Both the position numbers and the translations under genes were made by a program. Below are positions 57,200 to 64,000 of a stretch of DNA of 64,000 bases, one piece after another (positions within the stretch are counted from its first letter, which is position 1; every line of letters begins with the position of its first letter). The notes under the pieces were generated by a model. That model did not search any database, had not been told where the DNA came from, and saw only the letters and a program-made list of their open reading frames with translations. The stretch comes from Leucocoprinus leucothites (taxonomy: Eukaryota; Basidiomycota; Agaricomycetes; Agaricales; Agaricaceae): positions 186,001-250,000 of the forward strand of contig JAACJO010000032.1 in NCBI GenBank assembly GCA_013368445.1. The letters run 5' to 3'.

Positions 57200-60100
57200 C
57201 CCACCAAGCCAAATGAATTGACTCAACAACCTCATGTGACTGACACATTAAGTGGTACACACCACTTGACCTCCCCAACCTCACTGCACCTTGTTGGACC
57301 TATCTCAGGTCCTGATAGGGGGTGGGATATGGACACATTGCCTGACTTACCATCGAGCAACACCCAAAATGATCCTCACCAATCACTATTATCCTCAATT
57401 CCAACTATGACACTGCAGCAACTCTGGAACAACCCCCCACCTGGTATACCAATACCAGGCTACAGACTACAACAGGCATACTGGCAACCCCAGTACACAT
57501 ACCAACCACTGCCACCATTGCACTACTATATGCCACCACATGCAGAGTACCCACACCTGCTCACTCACCACCTCCACCATTGAGTGCTTACACTTGACAG
57601 CACCAATATTCACTGCCTTTGCCACCAACAACATCTAACCCTTCCAGTAAGGATAAGCACAGAGCAACAGAGCAAGACTTGCTCCAACAACAATATGATG
57701 AGCAACACAGTACATTGGCTCATTGCCTTCAAGAAGTTGGTCTCCCAGACCATTGTCGACATGTACAACAAATTGACCTATTGAGTTCTATCAGAACTTG
57801 TAGACATAATCCAAAACCATGATGCCCAAATTTCCTTGTTCTTGGCATGCAATGAGTGCCTGTCCAACACTGTGGAGAACCTCTGTAAAATGGTTTGATC
57901 TCTGGAGGTGATGTCAAAGCCCCCAAAGAAATCACATATAATGGATGACCCCTCCAAGAAGTGTTATAGTGATGCTGGCCTGGTCCTAAGCTGGTGCAAT
58001 AAGTATCAAGTTGATCTTATCAAAGGGGACTCCTTCTTAGTAAGCAACAAAGTCATTTACAAAGTCAGAGTATAATACAGCAATTATAGAGTTAAGACTT
58101 TAATAATTGAGACCTTAAGAGACTTAAGTTCAATTCAACTTTGTTAAGATAAAGGCTCATATTGAGTCTCCACCTACCCAAGTAGAAATGATGTTTCTTC
58201 TTGGTAGATGTTGATGGCTTATATATGATACAAGTCTGTATCTAATATTAACTAGAGCTAAGGGCTTCTAATGAAGAAGAGAAGCATACAGCTTCCTTAA
58301 CACTAATTAAACATATAAGATGTGATCTGTTAAAGAAGCTTTACAAGTTCTTCTAAAGAAGTTCTTCTTTTGATCATCTGACAAGATCACAAGGTAAGTC
58401 CAGATATAGCGCAGCTATATTTAATAATCATATGTTATCAAAAGGTATATAAAACCAAATAAGTCATAACAAGTTATAATGAGACAAAGTAAATAAATCA
58501 ATACAAGATAAGAAAATACAAAAACAAATAAAGAGAAAACATAATTGTGATATTACTTAAGTAAAGCCAATATTGACTTCATATTGTAAAGGAAACAATG
58601 CCACATCATCCCAGGGACCACCAGCATCCAAAATACTGAGCACTACAAAGGCTCAGTCCACCTCATCCAACACCACCACAAAGACACACTTAATGTCTTT
58701 GTCACAGCCATCACCCTCAAGGTCAAGTCATCCAACAACAAGACCCATAGTTTCATATGATGGATCAATGGTATCTTAGGGTGACCTGCTTCCTAAGCAC
58801 TGGTATCAGGGCCCCAGCTCCAACACCACAATGCTTCCCTATCCCAACAACATCCAGATGGGCAATGTTCCTGATGCACAGGCTGATCTCTATCAGCCTG
58901 AAGATGTCCCACAGGACCCTCTCCTACCTACAGGACCCAGCATCCCTGGTCCTCATTCAGACACATGTAACTATGGGCTGCTAATCCAAGTGGAGTTCGA
59001 ACCACTGGCCCCTAGTAACTACTACTTCAGTGGGGGTCTAACCCTTACCTAACAAGCTGAACTTGGTGACTTGTCAGAGTCAGATGAGGACAGTTCCGAT
59101 GATGGAAGACAAAAGAAGAAGAAGAAGAAAAGTGCTACTACACACTCTTCTCATCCTCCTCCACCTCCTCCCTTGTCTGTAGGCCATGTTCACCTACATA
59201 GCTTCCATGGATGTAACAGTGTCATACCAGCAGAGTTTGGCTTGTACAAATACCCTGACAGGAATCTCCTGGGTAGTACTCAGGACAACCATCTTGGCAG
59301 TATGTTGAGTCACCATTTGTATTGGAGTCAAGCCTCCAACTACATATATGCAGGGAAGTCAGCAACACATATGTTGAACTATGAGAAGAGGACCAGGGAA
59401 CCTTATATCCCTGATCATAAAAAGGAGCTGATTTATAAAAAGGCTCAATATGGGTTACCTAGCAGCCCTCTAGAAGTGGATGAACTTTCCAAGTTCACCC
59501 TACATACACATAACCCTGTCAAGCAACATGCAGAGGCTCACATCTTACTAGCTGAGTTATATAACATCACTCAGCATGTCAAACCTGAACTATGGGACAA
59601 TGCCATGATATATTTACACTGCCAAATCCAGTTTGATCCAAAGAACTGGGGTGTCAACATCACCACCATCCTGGAGGAGCATATGAATCCTCAGATCTCC
59701 CATGACTTGGAGCTGCACAAGTCTCCAACCTGAATAACTGCACCAGAGGCATGGGCTTCATGCAACCCACTGGTGCATACCTTCTTGACATTGACTGGAC
59801 TGGTCAATATGCCATGCATCATTACAAACCAGGCATGGGCAATCATGCCCATAGTCTTGTATTCAATTATTGACACACCATCAATCATCAATCACAGGAT
59901 GGCTACAATTTATGCCATTTCTTTTCACCCAAGGACAAGGGTGACATGCATAACACTCAGGTGCATTTCATGTGCCTAGCAGCTATTCCGTTTGCAACTC
60001 CTTATTGTTATAGGGAGTACATCAATAGGTGGAACCAGTGCAATCCTGAGCAACCATTCATGGCTCAGACAGGCCCCATCCACTATTATTGTCACCTGGT

Positions 60101-60764
60101 GGTAACACCAGGACAACACTTCAACATTAATCTCAATACTATAGCCAAGGTTTTTGTTCATGACAGCATTGACCCAGCACTGGTCAACCATGCATACACA
60201 TTCAGGATTCAATTCCTTGAACAAGCTTATGTGGATGACCCCATCCACCAAGCACTCTATGATGAAGCTGATAATAATTGGCTTCTATATCTTGAACAGA
60301 ATGGCATTCCACCTGCCATTCCTGAACAAGATGGCTGGATGCAGCCAACTACCATAGACCTTTGCTGCCTTTATTATTTTGAGTACACAGCCATGTTGAG
60401 CTTGAATCACCCCAGATGGAGGAATGTAGGAGCCTCCATCCACCCATTCTTATTGTTGCATTGACACTATTCTGAGTTGATGCACAAACATTGGAAGGAC
60501 ATGCAGGAGTCAGACCTGCCAACCTATCCAATGTTGGCCAATACATCCACCAATGCCTCCTCTATCACATTGTCAACTATTATGGTAGTCAACTCAGAAG
60601 TACCTATCTCAGCATCAATTGCTGAGTCCCCTACATCCCCAATATCTTCTGGGCCTAGTGAATCTACTAGTCCTATACCCAAGGAAGATATACCACCTGT
60701 TGAAGGCCACATGTCTAATAGTGGCAATGAGAAACCTAGAGCACTCTCTCCTGGGGGCACTTAG
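57200..60764 (+). pseudogene. Accessory ORF downstream of Gypsy-2 integrase, function unknown
   Basis: A long degenerate coding region follows the integrase on the same strand. An N-terminal Pro/Gln/Tyr-rich part (57218-57583; WNNPPPGIPIPGYRLQQAYW) leads to a helical segment near 57800 (VDIIQNHDAQISLFL), cut by a Gypsy-3 LTR. The frame resumes at about 58590 and runs in one frame to 59733, with an acidic then Lys-rich stretch (SESDEDSSDD, KKKKKK) and a globular region (YWSQASNYIYAGKSATHML, KRTREPYIPDHKKELIYKKA). After a shift it continues to 60764 (CYREYINRWNQCNPEQPF, YTFRIQFLEQAYVDDP, GIPPAIPEQDGW) with a Ser/Pro-rich tail. I recall similar hypothetical proteins in Agaricomycetes. No enzymatic motif is visible. 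Confidence 0.6.
57962..58588 (-). mobile_element. Gypsy-3-type LTR, truncated, inverted
   Basis: It matches the Gypsy-3 LTR in reverse from TGTTATAGTGATGC at 57962 to about 58588 and lacks about the last 40 bp of the family consensus. No clean target duplication remains. It interrupts the accessory ORF of Gypsy-2. Confidence 0.85.
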
Positions 60765-61086
60765 AATACCAATTGGGTCAAGTAATATAATTACTCAACC
60801 TCAAAATAGAAATTATCATACTGTTGAATAATTGTTTATTATTTGACTACATCTTAGATTTGAACAGTCTAGTGATTGTTTATCACTCAACTCCACTCAT
60901 AGACCACAAGTCATTCATCACTGAGTAATTGTTTATTACTCCACTCATATAATTAATAAAAGGTGTAAAAACCTTTCTAGTCCTTCAGACAATCCCCTGT
61001 ATTTCATGTTTCAGAATATGACTCTTTTGTATCACAATTCAGTGTAACAACTGAACACTAATTGACCTATAAACTAACCTACCACC
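60765..61086. other. AT-rich tail after the Gypsy-2 accessory ORF
   Basis: Non-coding sequence with short recurring motifs such as GATTGTTTATCACTCAACTCCACTC and AATTGTTTATTACTCCACTC, a loose local repeat of about 60 bp. It would be the Gypsy-2 3' UTR, or part of its 3' LTR, but the edges could not be set. Confidence 0.4.
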
Positions 61087-61753
61087 TGTTATAGTGACGC
61101 CAGCCTGGTCCTAAGCTGGCATGATAAGTATTGGATTGATCTTATCAAAGGGGACTCCTTCTCAGTAAGCGACAAAGTCATTTACTAAGTCAGAGTTATA
61201 ATATGGCAATTATAATAGTAAGACTTTGGTAATTGAGATCTTAAGTGACTTAAGTTTCAATTCGACTTTGTATAGATAAAGGCTCATATTGAGTCTCTAC
61301 CTAACCAAGTAGAAACAATGTTTCTCCTTGGTAGATGTTGACAACTTATATATGATACAAGTCTGTATCTAATATTAACTAGGGCTAAGGGCTTCTAATG
61401 GAAGAAGAGAAGTGTACAGCTTCCTTAACACTAATTAAACTATACAAGACACAATCTGTCAAAGAAGCTTTAGAAGTTCTTCTAAAGAAGTTCTTCTTTG
61501 ATCATCTGATTGATCACAAGGTAAGTCCAAATATAGCACAGCTATATTTAATAATCACATGTCATCAAAATACAAACAAAACCAAACAAGTCTTAATGAG
61601 TCATAACAAGATGAAGTAAATGAGTCAAAACAAACTAAAGAAAACAAAAACAAATAGAAAAGGAAACATAATTGTGATATTACTTAAGTAAAGCTAATAT
61701 CGACTTTGTATTGTAGATAGAACAAATGCTAGATATAATCAATATACATAACA
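61087..61753 (-). mobile_element. Gypsy-3-type solo LTR, inverted
   Basis: 667 bp, TGTTATAGTGACGCC to CAATATACATAACA. It is flanked by CCACC (61082-61086) and CCACT (61754-61758), a 5-bp duplication with one change. A full-length solo LTR independent of the Gypsy-3 insertion at 46.5-55.4 kb. Confidence 0.9.
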
Positions 61754-62222
61754 CCACTACTAGACTATACTATGAATAGTCCACAAATATCAACCTTTGA
61801 TGGCTGAGTGATCTTTATCACTCAGCCTTTACCTACCACTTATTCCTTACTGTACCCTATCCCCGATTTGCCATCCCCCCTGATTTGCTGTTTTCCAGTT
61901 CCTCTCACTCTTTTTCCGCAAAAATTGGACATTATGTAGTATTGTCTGTTTAAAATGCAATCCAATTTGTTTTACACTGAGAGTCAATGGAATGAGAGAG
62001 ATAGAAAATATCAAAATTGTCACGCTCTAAGGGACTTGCCGCATCGGAGACTCAAGTCTTTGATGGCAGATCAAAGGGTCCTGAATGTTCCTTATCAGGA
62101 AATGACAATGATGCACTGTCCCTGGTATGCATTTGCTTATCCAGGGATGGTGCATCAGTTGTTTATTTCTCACCCAAGTCATGACAGCTGGCCATGGACC
62201 TTATCACGCTCACAAGAACAAT
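61754..62222. other. Gap before the DDE_1 relic
   Basis: It probably contains the left end of the pogo-like element. A 90-codon frame (61955-62224; MQSNLFYTESQWNERDRKYQ) overlaps it but has no recognised motif. No terminal inverted repeat can be confirmed because the right end is outside the window. Confidence 0.4.
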
Positions 62223-64000
62223 GATTATGAGACTTGAGTTCAGCTAGCAATTCAAGACAAGATTCATGGAGTCTACAGATCATTTGCAGCTGCAGCAAAG
62301 GCATGGAAGGTATGTTTAATTGATTCATTACAAACAAAGGCATGCTTCTAGAATTCATGTATGGCAGGTCTGTGAAAAGACCCTTTGAAATTGATACCAC
62401 GGCAAGCATCAACCCTACAAAGAAGCTGCTGCATAATGACAGAAGGTCTTGCTGGCAGCTGAGAAGGTTCTTGTTGATTGGATCATACATGAGGGTGCTT
62501 CTAGCACTCCTGTCGACCAGTTGCATTTGAAGGCTCATGTCTCTGATCTCTCTGGTAAATATGTAGGCAAAAACTGGGTTGATAAATTCAAGGAATGTCA
62601 CCTCGAACTTGCAATGGGAAAGGCTCAGAAACTAGATCCCAAATGAGCAAGTAATTTCAATAAAGCTACCTATGACGATTTTGCAGACAAATATGCATCA
62701 ATTCATGCAGCTTACAAAGGAGGCATACTACCCAAGCATATATATAATATGGATGAAAAGGGGATTTAAATGGGAGGGGGCCATAAAAAAGGAAACAAGA
62801 TTTATTTCTACCTTCAAGGCCAGGTTGACCATTACAAAATTGGGAGTGACAACCTTGAGCTGATGACCATTGTTGAATGTGTCTCTGCTGCAGGGGTGTC
62901 TGTACCTCCCTCATTTATTATTCAAGAGGGTCCACTACCTAATCTTCACCAATTACCTACTAGTGCTATTTCAAGGTATGATCTATTTTTTCTCTTTGCT
63001 ACAATTAGATCTCATATGTCAACTCAATCATAGCCTTGCCACATCTCCAAATGGCTGGACTGACAATGAGCTCACATTGTGTTGGATTGAAGGGGTTTTC
63101 ATTCCATATGCTATCAGCCACTGAGTATCATCAACCACCCCAATCCTCCTTATCTACAATGGCCATGATTCACATGAGACAGCTGAGCTACACCGGAAAG
63201 CATATTCAATCGAAGGCTGTGATTTCATCATTTTATACCTTCCTTCAAAATGCACTCATAAGCTGCAACCTCTCGATGTTGCTATATTCAACCATATTGA
63301 ATGTGAATGGTATAGCCACTGTAACTGTCATGTTCTTGAAGGGGTCACAATGAATTGCTACAATGTCATACAAGAATACATGTCAATCCATGATCGTGGC
63401 ATGACTTTGGTGGTCATCAAATCTGGCTTTGAAAAACTGGTCTCTATCCAGTGAACCGAAATGTCTTCACTGACATTGATTTTGCACCAGCCTGCACTTC
63501 ATCCATCCACATCCATGTTCCAGAATCATATCCTCTTGATGTTCCTTCATCAGACCCAGCTATCCCTAGTGACACTGAGTCTGAATTTGACTCAGACTTC
63601 TTCCTCACCCCATCAGATTCCTTTGATTCTGATACAGACTCTGATCCTACTCTCATGGACTCAGGTGTATCTGAGTCCCAGCCTATCAGATCACCTCCTA
63701 AACCCCATGGAACATTCTCCTCTGTCATGAAATCCAATCCAATACCTTCAGCAACACCTCATTCATTAAGTTCGGTTGACTCTGAACCATAGCACAGCCA
63801 CACATCAGATGATCAAGTTCAGGCAATGTGTGTGAAGATTCTCAAGTTAGAGCAGGCACTTCAGTCACAAACAGCTCAAACAGTGGCCACCAATGCTCAT
63901 TGCACGATCATGAAGCAAAAATTGGAGGATACTCAGATCCAGCTCCAGAATGTGAAGAAAAGGAAGGAGTGCAGGTCAACAAAAATCAAGGTCCAGTTTA
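62223..64000 (+). pseudogene. DDE_1 (pogo/Fot1-like) transposase relic, runs off the window
   Basis: The N-terminal part (IQDKIHGVYRSFAAAAKAWK) leads to a probable intron 62310-62367 (GTATGT...GGCAG). Then a CENP-B-type helix-turn-helix (62440-62640; AEKVLVDWIIHEG, GKNWVDKFKE) and a DDE_1 domain follow. The first Asp is kept in YNMDEKGI. The second lies in LIYNGHDSHE, where Asn (63158-63160, after TAC) replaces Asp. Family-typical context follows (QPLDV; IQEYMSI). From about 63440 an Asp/Ser-rich linker (SDTESEFDSDFF) and, after a TAG, a coiled-coil (ILKLEQALQSQTAQ) continue to the window end. Stops and frameshifts are frequent. Confidence 0.8.

Noticed and set aside
46552..61753. Inverted and direct Gypsy-3 LTRs taken as one giant element
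   Set aside because: The LTRs at 57962 and 61087 are inverted, the latter has its own target duplication, and the DNA between them encodes plus-strand sequence continuing from Gypsy-2. They are separate insertions.
63451..63792. Asp/Ser-rich 113-codon frame as a secreted or effector-like protein
   Set aside because: No signal peptide; it follows the DDE_1 catalytic region and continues in frame into its coiled-coil tail.
1..64000. CRISPR arrays, tRNA or rRNA genes
   Set aside because: No regularly spaced short repeats and no convincing tRNA cloverleaf were noticed by eye. A tRNAscan-type search was not possible.

Overview
The window looks like a transposon-choked stretch of a mushroom-forming basidiomycete (Agaricomycetes) genome, perhaps one of the large repeat-rich ectomycorrhizal genomes. 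The case rests on short (50-63 bp) GT-AG introns, an nwd2-type NACHT protein typical of that class, and a set of basidiomycete-style LINE, copia, chromovirus, MULE, Tc1/mariner and pogo/DDE_1 elements. No CRISPR array, bacterial operon, rRNA or convincing tRNA gene was seen.

Layout. 1-2.2 kb: nothing recognisable. 2.2-13.8 kb: two LINE families nested in each other. LINE-B has ORF1 plus an endonuclease/reverse transcriptase/RNase H ORF2. LINE-A has only ORF1. One LINE-A copy (8660-10933) sits in LINE-B ORF1 between perfect 13-bp target duplications. 13.1-15.0 kb: three solo LTRs of a 558-bp family ('LTR-S'). 15.0-19.9 kb: a minus-strand copia relic. 20.6-21.4 kb: a relic gene with Cys motifs and a coiled coil. 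21.7-26.9 kb: minus-strand chromovirus 'Gypsy-1'. 27.8-29.7 kb: an LTR-S copy split by a well-preserved Tc1/mariner element. 30.5-34.4 kb: a MULE with imperfect terminal inverted repeats and a 10-bp target duplication. 35.4-37.9 kb: the one host gene that appears intact, a five-exon NACHT/STAND (NLR-like) gene predicted to encode 761 aa. 38.9-61.8 kb: a large nest. Chromovirus 'Gypsy-2' is interrupted by an LTR-S solo LTR, by a complete second chromovirus 'Gypsy-3' (46552-55418) and by a truncated Gypsy-3 LTR. Another Gypsy-3 solo LTR follows. 62.2 kb to the end: a DDE_1 (pogo-like) transposase relic that runs off the window.

The strongest theme is how these elements died. Pol frames stay collinear for kilobases but carry in-frame TGA codons where the families have Arg. 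Catalytic Asp codons that follow a C are changed to Asn, while catalytic Asp codons not following C are nearly all kept. Both patterns are what C-to-T change at CpG gives. The NLR gene and the Tc1 element keep many CpGs, so they look protected or young. Other points: an apparently self-primed chromovirus with a candidate -1 frameshift heptamer at the gag stop and an extra zinc-knuckle ORF after pol; an ORF1-only LINE family; and a 72-bp in-frame tandem duplication in the NLR gene.
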